Assembly (NCBI RefSeq): GCF_018860665.1
Contig: NZ_JAHKPK010000035.1
Span: 1 to 64,000, forward strand
Length of the DNA stretch: 64,000 bases
DNA from: Pacificibacter marinus
Lineage (GTDB): Bacteria; Pseudomonadota; Alphaproteobacteria; Rhodobacterales; Rhodobacteraceae
Direction of reading: 5' to 3'
Below the pieces are notes generated by a model that did not search any database, had not been told where the DNA came from, and saw nothing but the letters and a program-made list of their open reading frames with translations. Both the position numbers and the translations under genes were made by a program. Each line of letters begins with the position of its first letter. Positions within the stretch are counted from its first letter, which is position 1. Positions 27,324 through 36,556 of this stretch are shown piece by piece.

Positions 27324-27555
27324 TTATTCTGGTCTTAGTTGGGCTTTGATTATTGTTGTTTGTTTAGGCTATATTTGAGCCTGTAACTTTCGCCGTTCAT
27401 CTCGAGAATGTGGACGTGGTGGGTTAGTCGGTCGAGCAACGCGCCTGTCAGCCGCTCGGAGCCGAAGACCTCGGTCCATTCATCAAATGGCAGGTTCTGT
27501 CCCCCAGAATACGCGCCACAGCGATCTTGGTATTGTCGTAAAGAATGGATTGGGG

Positions 27556-27596
27556 CCCTCTCGGCAGATTGCTACGCAATCGCCTGCCGGGTAATA
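27556..27596 (+). repeat. Short palindromic insertion inside istA, copy 2
   Basis: About 41 bases interrupt istA between codons for Gly-Gly-Ile and Pro-Gln-Ser. Read on the plus strand it starts CCTCTC, has the palindrome GATTGC-TAC-GCAATC, and ends CTGCCGGG-T-A. The copy at 27882-27919 shares both ends but has a different palindrome. Removal restores the IstA reading frame text, which supports insertion. Confidence 0.6.
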
Positions 27597-27881
27597 AATG
27601 CCGCCGAAGAACGCAAAGGCAGTCACATGGCCATCACAAAAGGCTTCCGTCGTCTCCGCCGGATACCCCTTCACAAACACCGCATCAGAATGCGGCAAGC
27701 TCATCACAAAGAAGTGGACTTTGCACTCCACCCCGCCGATTACGCCGAGGGTCTCGCCAAAATCAACCTGTGCGTGCCCCGGTCGATGCGACAACGGCAC
27801 AAACACCTCTTTGATGCGCCGCTTTAGCTCACGCACGTAACACGTCATCGTCGTGAGGCTACCTGCATACCCATGTTCGTC

Positions 27882-27919
27882 CACTGCCCGGCAGTCGAAA
27901 CGCAGTTTCGATGAGAGGA
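27882..27919 (-). repeat. Short palindromic insertion inside istA, copy 1
   Basis: About 38 bases separate ERLR from DEHGYAG in the IstA text. Read on the minus strand it has CCTCTC, the palindrome CGAAAC-TGC-GTTTCG, then CTGCCGGG-C-A. End sequences match the copy at 27556-27596 and the central trinucleotide is T(G/A)C in both. It looks like a small non-autonomous palindromic element family. Confidence 0.6.
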
Positions 27920-28321
27920 GCGCAGTCGTTCAAAAATGCGCTTAGACGTGTGACGCTGTTTTTGATCAGGGCTTTGTCTGTGCGCAGTATCTCGGCAATA
28001 AGACCAACATAACCGTCAAGCGTTGGCCGGCGTGGCACTTCTGAGCGCCTATACCCTGGTGGCAGTTCATGGCGCAGCATCTTCGCGATCGTCTTACGAT
28101 TCTTGTTGAAATAACGCGCCGCTTCTCGAGCAGACATACCGTTCTTCAAGCAAGCACGGCGCACACGATTATAAATATCCACAGAATACATCTCTCGCCC
28201 TCCGACTAAACGAAGGACACAAACTGGCGGATTTATACTCCGCTACAACTGCGATGCGCAGCCGCTTCTGTGGCCCATTATTGCTCCGCGTTTTACAGGT
28301 TTTTACCAAAAAATTACGCAA

Positions 28322-28380
28322 AAACCGCCTCACCTTGTATAGTTTATTTACGTCCAATAAGTTTGCAATCATGTCTGGTC
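28322..28380 (-). repeat. Partial copy of the recombination-site repeat, inverted relative to 37608-37670
   Basis: On the minus strand this shares TGCAAACTTATTGGAC with the 37-bp palindromic site at 37608-37644, and then TATACAAGGTGAGGCGGTTT with its right flank. The left arm is different (about 13 bases lack the symmetry), so only a half site plus spacer is conserved. The surrounding gap (28192-28521, between istA and repA) holds no gene that I can support. The two copies bracket the rep-par-cys-recombinase segment in opposite orientation. Confidence 0.7.
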
Positions 28381-28521
28381 GTATGATTTTGTGCATCACT
28401 GGACAGAAGACGGTCGTGCCTTTCGAACATTGAATATCTTGGATGAACATATAACACGAAAACTCTGACTCCTGACGGTATTGAGCAAGTCCCCATAAGC
28501 TGCGTCAGTTTACAAACGTCC

Positions 28522-29631
28522 TTATCTTTTGGTCACACGTACTTTCACATAACCCAAGAACGCTTGTTCTGCAGAATGCAGTCGCGGGTGGCCAGAGGCC
28601 GCCCAATAGGCACGCCAATCCGCCTCAAGCGCATAGACGTCCCAACCGGGTGCTATATCGCGAGCGCGATCGAACACAGCTCCAGGCAGCGGCCCAAGCG
28701 TCGGTCCATCGCTTTCCAACACGCGCGCGCGCGTCATAAAGCGGATGATGTCGCCCTCTTCTTCTGCAATCTCATAATCAGGCAGCTGATTGGCCTCAAT
28801 CATATCGCGGATCATTTTGCGAAACACGCGGCGCGGACTGGCCGATCCTGACTTTTTCAACAGCGTTGACACTGACACCCGCCAATAGTCTTGCTTGCCA
28901 CAATGTTTACGCGCCAATTCATAGACGCGCCGCTCCAGAGGTTTGCGCAATCTGAAATAATCGCGGCTGAGCGTCAAAACAGATTTCGACATAACGGCTC
29001 TAAACAGCCATTCAGACAAGGTGACTGAGACATTCAACATCCGCCCGCCGCGGGTCTTGCGCTCGATTTTCCAACTCTCAATCAGGCCAAACCCAGACGT
29101 CACCTCATGATCACCAACCACGATGTTGGTTTTGATCCGCGTGCCCGCGAGACGGTCAAACGCTTCCGTCAAACGCCGGTAAGAATCCCCACTGGTTTCA
29201 CGATTGGTGGCCACCAAAAGGTCATGGGCGGTCAAGGTCAGTGTGCGACTGATCGCGCGTCCCATGTTGAGCGCTGCCATCAATTGGCTAACGCAAAAAA
29301 TCAAAATATCTTTGTCGTGAATCGTCGCCAGACCTTTGACAGAGGGCGTGACCTCAATCTGGGTTCCGTTATGCTCGTAAGACAAAATACGTCGATCAGG
29401 GCGTGTCGACAGTGAGAACATCGGATGTTCCATCGTCGCCAAATCATCCTTTGGAATTGCATCAAAGATATCGCAAAGAAAGAAATCTATTTGCGGATGC
29501 CGATCGGGTAAAAGCCCCCCTGCTCCCGCAGATGTCATTGCGCCTGCCATTCTTGTCCCTGACTGCTCATCATTGAAGCGAATTCGCCATTTCCCCTTCG
29601 GGGTTTTATTAACACCCAGCTTAAGGACCAC
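28522..29631 (-). CDS. repA: Plasmid replication initiator RepA
   Basis: Rep protein of the RPA/RepA class common on Roseobacter plasmids, expected to bind iterons and start replication. Typical segments are GLLPDRHPQIDFFLCDIFDA near the N-terminus and MEHPMFSLSTRPDRRILSYE. Then follow VKGLATIHDKDILIFCVSQL and GSASPRRVFRKMIRDMIE, in two winged-helix-like halves. Length 369 with GTG 29631 as start; a later ATG at the MAGAM segment is possible. Three 22-bp direct repeats and an AT-rich tract lie immediately upstream, and parA/parB diverge on the other side. This arrangement makes it the initiator of the replicon. Confidence 0.9.
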   Translation of the reverse strand: MVLKLGVNKTPKGKWRIRFNDEQSGTRMAGAMTSAGAGGLLPDRHPQIDFFLCDIFDAIPKDDLATMEHPMFSLSTRPDRRILSYEHNGTQIEVTPSVKGLATIHDKDILIFCVSQLMAALNMGRAISRTLTLTAHDLLVATNRETSGDSYRRLTEAFDRLAGTRIKTNIVVGDHEVTSGFGLIESWKIERKTRGGRMLNVSVTLSEWLFRAVMSKSVLTLSRDYFRLRKPLERRVYELARKHCGKQDYWRVSVSTLLKKSGSASPRRVFRKMIRDMIEANQLPDYEIAEEEGDIIRFMTRARVLESDGPTLGPLPGAVFDRARDIAPGWDVYALEADWRAYWAASGHPRLHSAEQAFLGYVKVRVTKR

Positions 29632-29656
29632 AGCTAGAAGGGTCCAGTCTTTCCAA

Positions 29657-29722
29657 CGTGGGTTCAGAGTCGCTTGAACGTGGGTTCAGAGTCACCTTAT
29701 CGAGGGTTCAGAGTCACCTATT
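29657..29722 (-). repeat. Three tandem 22-bp iterons
   Basis: Direct repeats begin at 29657, 29679 and 29701, each with cgtgggttcagagtc or cgagggttcagagtc followed by 7 variable bases. The exact 22-base spacing (two helical turns) is typical of Rep-binding iterons. The first lies 26 bases from the repA start, so Rep binding could also autoregulate repA. Confidence 0.85.
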
Positions 29723-29961
29723 ATTTTCAAATCGGCTATTTTTTGTTTTATATCATATAGATAAACAATTCACCTTGACCCCTTAACTAATAAATAACTT
29801 AAATATAACACTGCATTTTTTTCCAAAGGCTCACCTTACGCCTCGTGACATTCCTCAAAACATCCATTTTTTCAACAAATTGATTCTCAATGATACGGTT
29901 TTACTTCCATGTATCGCTTTTTGCAGTATTCTAAAGAAAACGTGGCACATGAGGTTTGGCA
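29723..29961. other. AT-rich segment of the putative replication origin and parA leader
   Basis: The iterons are followed by a stretch rich in A and T (about 29723-29830, including ttttatatcatatagataaa), a likely melting region for oriV. No classic DnaA box was confirmed. The last part holds the parA promoter region and its ribosome site (tgagg, 8 bases before ATG 29962). No gene is present. Confidence 0.65.
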
Positions 29962-31359
29962 ATGACCAAAGACGGCACCATCCAACCCCCCTATTTTAAC
30001 ATCGATCCCGATCAAGCCATGCTTGATCTCGAAGCGCCGGTGAACACAAAAGGCTTTGCCAGTATCGCAGAAGCCTGCAGTCGTGGCCGTGATGATCTTG
30101 CTTCTCGAGGCATGAACGAATCCGGTCACAAAAAGCTTAGACTATTTTCCACATGGGAAATCACTCGTTATCTCATCCCTCTTGCCACACCGCATTTCAG
30201 ACGCGTGTTGCGCTCAAATCCAGACTTACCTCAAGGCAGCTCTGAAACCGATGGCGGTGCAAAATGGTTCACCCTTGATGAAGTTCTCAAACTGCGCGCG
30301 CATTTCGCGGCTGAGGGATCTAAGAGCAAAGAATATGTTCCTTACCGACCCAAAGGCCTGCCTGCCAAAATCGTTGCTGTCGCAAATTTCAAAGGTGGTG
30401 TTGGTAAAACATCTACTGCGGCGCATCTGGCCATGTCAGCGGCTTTGGATGGATACAAAGTTTTGGTCATTGATCTGGACAGCCAAGGATCGATGACCTC
30501 CATCTTTGGTGGCAAGGTCGAGGACGAATGGGGCACTGTGTTCCCTCTGCTGGCCCGTCATTACGCCACACACCAACGTCAGGCCAACCAGTCCCGTATG
30601 GATCGCGGAGAGGCCCCTGTGCCCCTTGATGAGACGCTCACAGAGGCCTTGAAGATCAAAGCCCAAGATGTGATCCAATCCACCCATTGGCCAAACATCG
30701 ATTTGATAGGCGCGCAGCTCAATTTGTATTGGTCCGAATTTCAAATTCCGGTTTGGCGTATGCAGGGACGCGGGTGGAAACTCTGGGATGCCCTCACAGA
30801 TGTGCTGGAGGCCGACGGGGTGCTGGATGACTATGACATCGTGTTCCTCGATACCCCCCCTGCCCTTGGCTATCTGACGATCAACGGTTTAGCCGCCTCG
30901 GATATCCTACTCGTCCCCCTTGGGGCCTCATTCTTGGAGTTCGATTCAACCGGCCGTTTCTTTGACATGCTGCACTCCACCTTCCAATCTATTGAGGACG
31001 GGGAAAACATGGCGGCGCGGGCTTTGGGCCGCGAGGAATTGAACTTTGAATGGGACGCCGTACGCACCGTGATCACCCGCTACGATGGGGCACAGCAAGG
31101 TGAGTTAGGGTCTTTGATGCAGGCTTACTTGGGAAAAACGCTGTCCCCGCATAGACAAGACTTCACCGCTTTGATTGGCCAAGCTGGCGAGCAGGTGAAT
31201 GGTATTTATGAAGCCGACTATCGTGACTTCAACCGCGAGACCTATGCCCGTGGCCGCCAGACCTTTGATGAAACCTATGCCGCGTTTAAACGCCTGCTCT
31301 TGGGCAGCTGGCGGCGGGACGAGATAGACGCACAGGAGATGACGCATGGCGAAACGTAA
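29962..31359 (+). CDS. parA: ParA-type plasmid partition ATPase
   Basis: Walker-type partition ATPase of the large (type Ia) class, 465 residues. The deviant Walker A is FKGGVGKTSTAAHLA, Walker A' VLVIDLDSQGSMTSIFG, and Walker B is DYDIVFLDTPPALGYLTING. The ~130-residue N-terminal region before the ATPase should carry the DNA-binding domain used for autoregulation. The ATG at 29962 with upstream tgagg is preferred to TTG 29956. It overlaps parB by 14 bases. Together with parS-like sites it should move plasmid copies to daughter cells. Confidence 0.9.
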   Translation: MTKDGTIQPPYFNIDPDQAMLDLEAPVNTKGFASIAEACSRGRDDLASRGMNESGHKKLRLFSTWEITRYLIPLATPHFRRVLRSNPDLPQGSSETDGGAKWFTLDEVLKLRAHFAAEGSKSKEYVPYRPKGLPAKIVAVANFKGGVGKTSTAAHLAMSAALDGYKVLVIDLDSQGSMTSIFGGKVEDEWGTVFPLLARHYATHQRQANQSRMDRGEAPVPLDETLTEALKIKAQDVIQSTHWPNIDLIGAQLNLYWSEFQIPVWRMQGRGWKLWDALTDVLEADGVLDDYDIVFLDTPPALGYLTINGLAASDILLVPLGASFLEFDSTGRFFDMLHSTFQSIEDGENMAARALGREELNFEWDAVRTVITRYDGAQQGELGSLMQAYLGKTLSPHRQDFTALIGQAGEQVNGIYEADYRDFNRETYARGRQTFDETYAAFKRLLLGSWRRDEIDAQEMTHGET

Positions 31360-32359
31360 ACGACTGACCCCTGCCCGTTCAGATTTTCTTGGTGGCAATG
31401 ACCAAATCGACCCAAAGGCAGCCGATATCGATACGCGGGCCCCTGAGACCAAAGCGATGTTTTCAATGGGCGTGGCCAAAACGACAAGCCGCCCGCCGAT
31501 CGCGCATGTCGCAGGCGAAGCGGCACTGACCGCGGCGCTCACTGAGATGACCGACATGGTGGCCAAGGCGCGCTCTGAAGGCCGTATCGTTGAGGTTCTG
31601 GATTTGTCGCAGATCGATATGGGGCATTTGGTACGAGATCGCGTTCATGTCCATAGCGATGACCTCGATGCACTCAAATCCAGCCTAAAAGCGCGTGGGC
31701 AGCAAACACCCATTGAAGTGGTGGATCGTGGTGCCGGCACTGAACCGCGCTACGGCCTCATCTCTGGCTGGCGCCGTATGGTTGCGCTGTCCGAGATTGG
31801 CGCGCCTGAGGTTTTGGCGATTGTACGTCAGCCCAAAACCTCTTCGGATGCCTATGTCGCGATGGTGGAAGAAAACGAAATTCGCTCTGACATCAGTTTC
31901 TATGAACGGGCACGTGTCGTAGTCAAAGCTTTGGAGGAGGGGGTCTATACAGACCCTAAGCAAGCCCTTCAGACTCTGTTTTCAAATGTTTCGCGCGCGA
32001 AACGTTCCAAGATTAAGAGTTTTATGACTCTTGTTGAGACTCTAGATGGGGCTTTGCAGTTTCCGTCTGCCTTGAGTGAACGCACGGGGCTTGAATTGGC
32101 CAAAAGAATTCAGGCGGACCCTGCCAATGCTGAGGCGATGAAGGCGCGGCTGGCGCAAGCAAAGCCGACATCGCCTGAAGCAGAGATTGCTGTGCTCTTG
32201 ACTGAAGAGCGTGCTCGCAAAACAGTCCCGACCCAAGCTTCCACTCAAATCAAAGTCACCTTCCACCCAAAGGATGGCCGTGTGGAATTGACTGGGGATG
32301 GCGTTGATGAGGCCCTGATAAAGGATTTGAACCGCTGGCTGAAAACACGCCGGCCGTAA
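31346..32359 (+). CDS. parB: ParB-type partition protein
   Basis: ParB/RepB-like DNA-binding protein of 337 residues. The N-terminal ParB/Srx CTP-binding region includes LVRDRVHVHSDDLDALKSSL and the GLISGWRRMVAL segment (family GERRxRA). VEENEIRSDISFYERARVV follows, then a helix-turn-helix region (ALQTLFSNVSRAKRSKIKSF). The C-terminus is the likely dimerisation part. One 16-bp parS-like palindrome lies inside the gene itself (31988-32003) and a second 25 bases after it. The gene is coupled to parA by overlap. Confidence 0.9.
   Translation: MAKRKRLTPARSDFLGGNDQIDPKAADIDTRAPETKAMFSMGVAKTTSRPPIAHVAGEAALTAALTEMTDMVAKARSEGRIVEVLDLSQIDMGHLVRDRVHVHSDDLDALKSSLKARGQQTPIEVVDRGAGTEPRYGLISGWRRMVALSEIGAPEVLAIVRQPKTSSDAYVAMVEENEIRSDISFYERARVVVKALEEGVYTDPKQALQTLFSNVSRAKRSKIKSFMTLVETLDGALQFPSALSERTGLELAKRIQADPANAEAMKARLAQAKPTSPEAEIAVLLTEERARKTVPTQASTQIKVTFHPKDGRVELTGDGVDEALIKDLNRWLKTRRP
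31988..32003. promoter_or_regulatory. parS-like palindrome 1 (inside parB)
   Basis: GTTTCGCGCGCGAAAC is a perfect 16-bp palindrome in coding sequence. It matches the consensus GTTTCGC-RY-GCGAAAC of two intergenic copies (32384-32407 and 36514-36539). The form is like the chromosomal parS core GTTTCACGTGAAAC with a changed centre, as expected for a plasmid-specific ParB site. Confidence 0.65.
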
Positions 32360-32383
32360 AATGTGCCTTGCCAATTCTTGGCA

Positions 32384-32407
32384 TTTTGTTTCGCATGCGA
32401 AACAAAA
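32384..32407. promoter_or_regulatory. parS-like palindrome 2 (after parB)
   Basis: A perfect 24-bp palindrome centred on GTTTCGCATGCGAAAC, extended by TTTT and AAAA arms (symmetry TTTTGTTTCGC / GCGAAACAAAA). It lies 24 bases downstream of parB, between parB and the luxR-type gene. It is the longest of the three copies. Confidence 0.75.
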
Positions 32408-32444
32408 AATAGATCACGTTGTGATTTTGATAAGACGCGCGGAA

Positions 32445-33479
32445 CTACAGCCAAATCGCGCTGGCTTGCATGGCGCGCACGACGCCAGGCTGGCCGTTGA
32501 CACCCATGCGGGCGAAAAGTTGTTTTGACGTGCTGCGGGTTGTTTCTATTGTCCAACCCAGCGTTTGAGCTGCGTCACTCAGGCTAAGGCCATCGCACAA
32601 GGCTGCCGCCAATCGGGCTTCGCTACGGTTCAGATCAAAGGCGGCCATGATCCGTGACAAGGGCAGGGCGCTGGCCGTCAGATCATGACGTATCCGTCCG
32701 ACCAAAGCCTCAGTGCCAGCATGATGCTGGGTCGAGAGGATCATTTGCACCCGTGGGGATGAGCAAAGCCAGACATTGTGTGGGCCAGAATTCCCGTTTG
32801 CAACGGCGCTTAAAGTATCTCGAAAATCCCGTGCAGCCACAGGCGTAAGGCGTAACCGGCCTTCCGCACTCAAGCCAATGTCTGCCACTTTCTCAAGCTG
32901 TCCTGCCAGCCCTGAGGCCATCGCAGTGACTTGACCTGTGGGGGTAAACACAATCCATCCCGCGCCGAGATCGGCACAGATTTGATGCGCAAGGTCCGCT
33001 TGCGCACGCTCACGATTGAGGCTTTGCCATGCCCGAACAGCAGGGGCGAGATAAGGCAACAGGTTGGACAGATGTTGGCCATCTATTGCGCGAAAATCTT
33101 CTGTGCGACGTTTGAGGGTGATTATACCCCAAGCATCCGTCGCGACCCTCCAGCGTATGGCCCGCAGCGGTAGATCCGATTCGAGCGCACTAGGGTGGTC
33201 TGATTGAGAGTAAACGCGACTGGTGCGCATCCGGTCGCTTGCGCTTATATCCGCGGCCCCCAAATCATCGCCCACTTGCCAGTTTTGCACGGAACGATTG
33301 TTTTCGATCAGGTGCAACTCTGCGCTGTCTGCATGGGTGATATCTGCCAGCACCTCAAGAAAGTGTGTCCAAGCCTTTGGGGGAGGTGCCGCGTTCGGTC
33401 CAAACTCGACGCGGGCCTCATCTGGCAAGCCTGTTGAGGCCATAAACAGCGCTGTAAGAAGTTGCGTTTCGTCTGACAT
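32445..33479 (-). CDS. LuxR-family (GerE HTH) transcriptional regulator
   Basis: 344 residues with a C-terminal LuxR/GerE-type helix-turn-helix: GLSLSDAAQTLGWTIETTRS followed by KQLFARMGVNGQPGVVRAM. The N-terminal ~200 residues resemble a degenerate GAF/PAS-like sensor without an acyl-homoserine-lactone motif that I can recognise. It is divergent from cysD, 100 bases away, with an 18-bp near-palindrome between them. So it may regulate itself and cysD/cysNC. Ligand and target are unknown. Confidence 0.8.
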   Translation of the reverse strand: MSDETQLLTALFMASTGLPDEARVEFGPNAAPPPKAWTHFLEVLADITHADSAELHLIENNRSVQNWQVGDDLGAADISASDRMRTSRVYSQSDHPSALESDLPLRAIRWRVATDAWGIITLKRRTEDFRAIDGQHLSNLLPYLAPAVRAWQSLNRERAQADLAHQICADLGAGWIVFTPTGQVTAMASGLAGQLEKVADIGLSAEGRLRLTPVAARDFRDTLSAVANGNSGPHNVWLCSSPRVQMILSTQHHAGTEALVGRIRHDLTASALPLSRIMAAFDLNRSEARLAAALCDGLSLSDAAQTLGWTIETTRSTSKQLFARMGVNGQPGVVRAMQASAIWL

Positions 33480-33497
33480 ATGGCCTCATTACAATAT

Positions 33498-33515
33498 ACC
33501 TCCCATATGGGGGGT
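33498..33515. promoter_or_regulatory. 18-bp inverted repeat between luxR-type gene and cysD
   Basis: ACCTCCCATATGGGGGGT is symmetric except for one pair. It sits between the divergent starts (33479 and 33580), where an operator for the LuxR-type regulator would be expected. Assignment is by position only. Confidence 0.5.
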
Positions 33516-33579
33516 GATTACTGGGGCGGGCAAGGGTAAATACAGGTAATACTCAATTTAGCAGATTTAGAGAGGGCCT

Positions 33580-34482
33580 ATGGCCAACAAAACCCTCACA
33601 CACCTTCAGCGTTTGGAAGCCGAGAGCATCCACATCATGCGTGAAGTCGTCGCCGAGACAGAAAACCCAGTCATGCTTTACAGCGTTGGCAAGGACAGTG
33701 CTGTCATGTTGCATTTGGCGAAAAAAGCCTTTTACCCATCACCGCCGCCCTTTCCTTTGCTGCACGTTGATACAACTTGGAAATTCCAAGAGATGTATAA
33801 ACTGCGCGACAAAGCGGCCAAAGATGCTGGCATGGAATTGTTGGTTTACCAAAACCCAGAAGCGCAGGAACGCGGTATCAACCCGTTTGACCACGGCAGC
33901 TTGCACACCGATATGTGGAAGACCGAGGGTCTAAAGCAGGCGCTTGATAAATACGGCTTTGATGCAGCCTTTGGTGGCGCGCGTCGTGATGAGGAAAAAG
34001 CGCGTGCAAAAGAACGTGTGTTCTCATTCCGCTCAGCCAATCACCGTTGGGATCCGAAAAACCAGCGTGCTGAGCTTTGGAACATCTACAATGCGCGCAA
34101 AGCCAAAGGCGAAAGCGTGCGGGTGTTCCCGATCTCCAACTGGACCGAATTGGACATCTGGCAGTACATCCATCTGGAAGGGATCGAAATCGTTCCTTTG
34201 TACATGTCTGCGATGCGCCCAACTGTCGTTCGCGATGGCTTGACCATCATGGTTGACGACGACCGTTTCCCGCTGAATGGCGAAGAACCTGTGATGCGCT
34301 CTGTGCGGTTCCGCACCCTTGGGTGTTACCCGCTGACGGGGGCAGTAGAGAGCGAAGCCACGACATTGCCTGAGATCATTCAGGAAATGCTGTTGACCAC
34401 AACATCCGAGCGGCAGGGCCGCGCCATCGACCACGATCAAGCGGCTTCGATGGAAAAGAAAAAGCAGGAAGGCTATTTCTAA
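33580..34482 (+). CDS. cysD: Sulfate adenylyltransferase subunit 2
   Basis: Small subunit of ATP sulfurylase, forming APS from ATP and sulfate in the cytoplasm. The PP-loop is [15 protein letters not shown] near residue 30, and [21 protein letters not shown] and [15 protein letters not shown] are fully conserved family segments. Length 300 is usual. AGAGAGG precedes ATG 33580. cysNC follows by 58 bases. No reductase (cysH/cysI/cysJ) is in the window, so the pair ends at PAPS; this fits supply of sulfate donors rather than only cysteine synthesis. Confidence 0.95.
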   Translation: MANKTLTHLQRLEAESIHIMREVVAETENPVMLYSVGKDSAVMLHLAKKAFYPSPPPFPLLHVDTTWKFQEMYKLRDKAAKDAGMELLVYQNPEAQERGINPFDHGSLHTDMWKTEGLKQALDKYGFDAAFGGARRDEEKARAKERVFSFRSANHRWDPKNQRAELWNIYNARKAKGESVRVFPISNWTELDIWQYIHLEGIEIVPLYMSAMRPTVVRDGLTIMVDDDRFPLNGEEPVMRSVRFRTLGCYPLTGAVESEATTLPEIIQEMLLTTTSERQGRAIDHDQAASMEKKKQEGYF

Positions 34483-34540
34483 GCGCTTTACGCGCCAGAT
34501 ATCGCCCTCTTTTTTGCCCTTTCAGTTCAGGTGACTATTT

Positions 34541-36448
34541 ATGACGACCCCGGATCCTATCTATAAAACCGATGCTTTGATCGCGGAAAATATCGATCAA
34601 TATCTTGAAACGCATCAGCATAAAACCATGCTGCGCTTTATCACCTGTGGCTCTGTCGATGACGGTAAATCCACATTGATCGGGCGGCTTTTGTATGACT
34701 CCAAGATGATCTTTGAAGATCAACTTGCGACCTTGGAAGCAGACAGCAAACGCTCTGGCACCCAAGGCGAAGAAATTGATTTCGCGCTTTTGGTTGACGG
34801 TTTGGCTGCAGAACGCGAGCAAGGCATCACCATCGATGTGGCCTACCGTTTCTTTGCCACTGAAAAGCGTAAATTCATCGTGGCCGATACGCCTGGTCAC
34901 GAGCAATACACACGCAACATGGTAACAGGCGCTTCAACGGCTGACCTTGCCGTCATTTTGATCGACGCGCGCAAAGGCATTTTGACCCAAACCCGCCGTC
35001 ACAGCTATCTCGTGAAACTTCTGGGCATTCGCCACGTTGTTTTGGCTGTGAACAAGATGGATTTGGTGGATTACGATCAAGATAAATTCAACCAAATCGT
35101 TTCTGATTACCGCGAATTTGCGGACACGATCGGCATCGAAGACTTCACAGCTATTCCGATTTCTGGCTTTAAAGGCGACAATATCACAGGCGCGAGTGAA
35201 AACACGCCTTGGTATAAAGGCACATCCTTGTTGCCGCACCTTGAAACAGTGTCTGTCGAAGATAGCCTCGAGCAAGCCGAACCGTTCCGCATGCCTGTGC
35301 AATGGGTGAACCGTCCGAACCTTGATTTCCGTGGTTTTTCTGGCCTGATCGCCTCTGGCACAGTGCGCCCCGGTGATGAAGTGCGGGTTTTGCCATCAGG
35401 GAAAACATCAACCATCGACAAGATCGTCACCTTTGATGGCGACCGCGACATGGCTGTTGCCGGTGAATCTGTCACACTGACTTTGGCAGACGAAATTGAC
35501 TGTTCACGCGGGCAAGTGATTGTCGCCTCCAAGTCGCCGCTTGAAGTTGCTGATCAGTTTGAAAGCACATTGGTGTGGATGGACGAGCAAGAGCTTGTTC
35601 CTGGCCGTGCCTACTGGATGAAAATCGGGTCACAAACCGTTTCAGCCACCGTACAAGAACCCAAATACGAAGTGAATGTGAACACGCAAGAACACCTTGC
35701 ATCCAAGACATTGGATTTGAATGCCATCGGCATCGCTAATATCACGACAGACCGCGAAATTCCTTTCGCATCCTACGAAGAGTCACATGATCTGGGCGGG
35801 TTTATTCTGATCGATAAGATCAGCAATCAAACTGTCGCGGCTGGTATGTTGCACTTCTCACTGCGTCGGGCGCAAAACGTGCATTGGCAAGCCACTGACT
35901 TGGGCCGTGATCACCACGCCTCGATGAAGCACCAAAAAGCAGCCGTGCTTTGGCTGACAGGTCTGTCTGGATCTGGCAAATCGACCATCGCCAATATCGT
36001 TGAGAAAAAGCTGGCGCGGATGAACCGCCACACATTCTTGCTGGATGGTGACAACGTGCGTCACGGGTTGAACAAAGACCTTGGCTTTACCGAAGCGGAC
36101 CGTGTGGAAAACATCCGCCGTGTCGGCGAAGTGGCCAAGTTGATGACAGACGCAGGCCTGATCGTGATCACCGCGTTCATTTCGCCTTACCGTTCAGAAC
36201 GCGAAATGGTGCGGTCTATGATGCAGCCGGGCGAATTTGTTGAAGTGTTTGTCGATACACCTTTGGAAGTGGCCGAAAGCCGCGATGTCAAAGGCCTGTA
36301 TGCGAAAGCACGTGCGGGTGAATTGAAAAACTTCACTGGCATCGATAGCCCTTATGAGCATCCTGAATCGCCAGACATGCGGATCGATACAACTGCAATG
36401 ACACCTGAAGAGGCCGCAGACGCGATCATCGCACGTCTTATCCCGTAA
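34541..36448 (+). CDS. cysNC: Bifunctional sulfate adenylyltransferase GTPase/APS kinase
   Basis: Fusion of CysN (residues 1-~450) and CysC (~465-635). CysN GTPase motifs: [29 protein letters not shown] and NKMDLVD. CysC Walker [20 protein letters not shown], with [20 protein letters not shown] and [20 protein letters not shown]. It makes PAPS from APS with ATP. The fusion is common in proteobacteria. A hairpin at 36469-36499 follows the stop. It may feed the sulfotransferase suggested by the gene fragment at the right edge. Confidence 0.95.
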   Translation: MTTPDPIYKTDALIAENIDQYLETHQHKTMLRFITCGSVDDGKSTLIGRLLYDSKMIFEDQLATLEADSKRSGTQGEEIDFALLVDGLAAEREQGITIDVAYRFFATEKRKFIVADTPGHEQYTRNMVTGASTADLAVILIDARKGILTQTRRHSYLVKLLGIRHVVLAVNKMDLVDYDQDKFNQIVSDYREFADTIGIEDFTAIPISGFKGDNITGASENTPWYKGTSLLPHLETVSVEDSLEQAEPFRMPVQWVNRPNLDFRGFSGLIASGTVRPGDEVRVLPSGKTSTIDKIVTFDGDRDMAVAGESVTLTLADEIDCSRGQVIVASKSPLEVADQFESTLVWMDEQELVPGRAYWMKIGSQTVSATVQEPKYEVNVNTQEHLASKTLDLNAIGIANITTDREIPFASYEESHDLGGFILIDKISNQTVAAGMLHFSLRRAQNVHWQATDLGRDHHASMKHQKAAVLWLTGLSGSGKSTIANIVEKKLARMNRHTFLLDGDNVRHGLNKDLGFTEADRVENIRRVGEVAKLMTDAGLIVITAFISPYRSEREMVRSMMQPGEFVEVFVDTPLEVAESRDVKGLYAKARAGELKNFTGIDSPYEHPESPDMRIDTTAMTPEEAADAIIARLIP

Positions 36449-36468
36449 GGCGCTGCTTTAAACGGAAA

Positions 36469-36499
36469 GCCCGACGCGCCGCATATGGCCGCGTCGGGC
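36469..36499 (+). terminator. Hairpin after cysNC
   Basis: GCCCGACGCG and CGCGTCGGGC form a perfect 10-bp stem with an 11-base loop, 20 bases after the cysNC stop. No U-run follows, so it is either a weak terminator or a stabilising hairpin. Confidence 0.5.
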
Positions 36500-36513
36500 A
36501 ATGACTTCATTGC

Positions 36514-36539
36514 AGTTTGTTTCGCACGCGAAACAAACT
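36514..36539. promoter_or_regulatory. parS-like palindrome 3 (before the recombinase stop)
   Basis: Contains GTTTCGCACGCGAAAC within a 26-base inverted repeat symmetric except for the central AC. It is 4.1 kb from copy 2 and in the gap between cysNC and the recombinase gene. A third, well-separated copy supports a ParB-recognised site set. Confidence 0.65.
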
Positions 36540-36556
36540 TTTTAGAAATACAAAAT

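Larger units (their letters stand above)
27363..28191 (-). mobile_element. IS21-family relic: broken istA joined to the 3' end of istB
   Basis: Minus-strand remains of an IS21-type element. The N-terminal part of IstA runs from ATG 28191 (REAARYFNKNRKTIAKMLRH). The frame is then lost, and KQRHTSKRIFERLR continues in another frame. A third stretch holds DEHGYAGS and RPGHAQVDFGETLGVIGG, with CKVHFFVMSLPHSDAVF. After SILYDNTKIAVARILGD the sequence jumps into the IstB C-terminus (LPFDEWTEVFGSERLTGALL then HVHILEMNGESYRLK), so the second half of istA and most of istB are deleted. Two ~40-base palindromic insertions sit inside istA (27556-27596 and 27882-27919). It cannot transpose by itself. Element ends were not identified. 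Confidence 0.85.

Noticed and set aside
28169-28450. A 93-codon minus-strand frame before istA as a gene
   Set aside because: It crosses the recombination-site repeat, has no recognisable motif and shows no good ribosome site.
29657-29722. CRISPR array
   Set aside because: The repeats are 22 bp in direct tandem with no spacers and lie next to repA; they are iterons. No other array was seen in the window.
28522-32359. A repABC replicon
   Set aside because: The initiator is separate, divergent from parA/parB and has iterons upstream, unlike the single-operon repABC layout with an antisense RNA.
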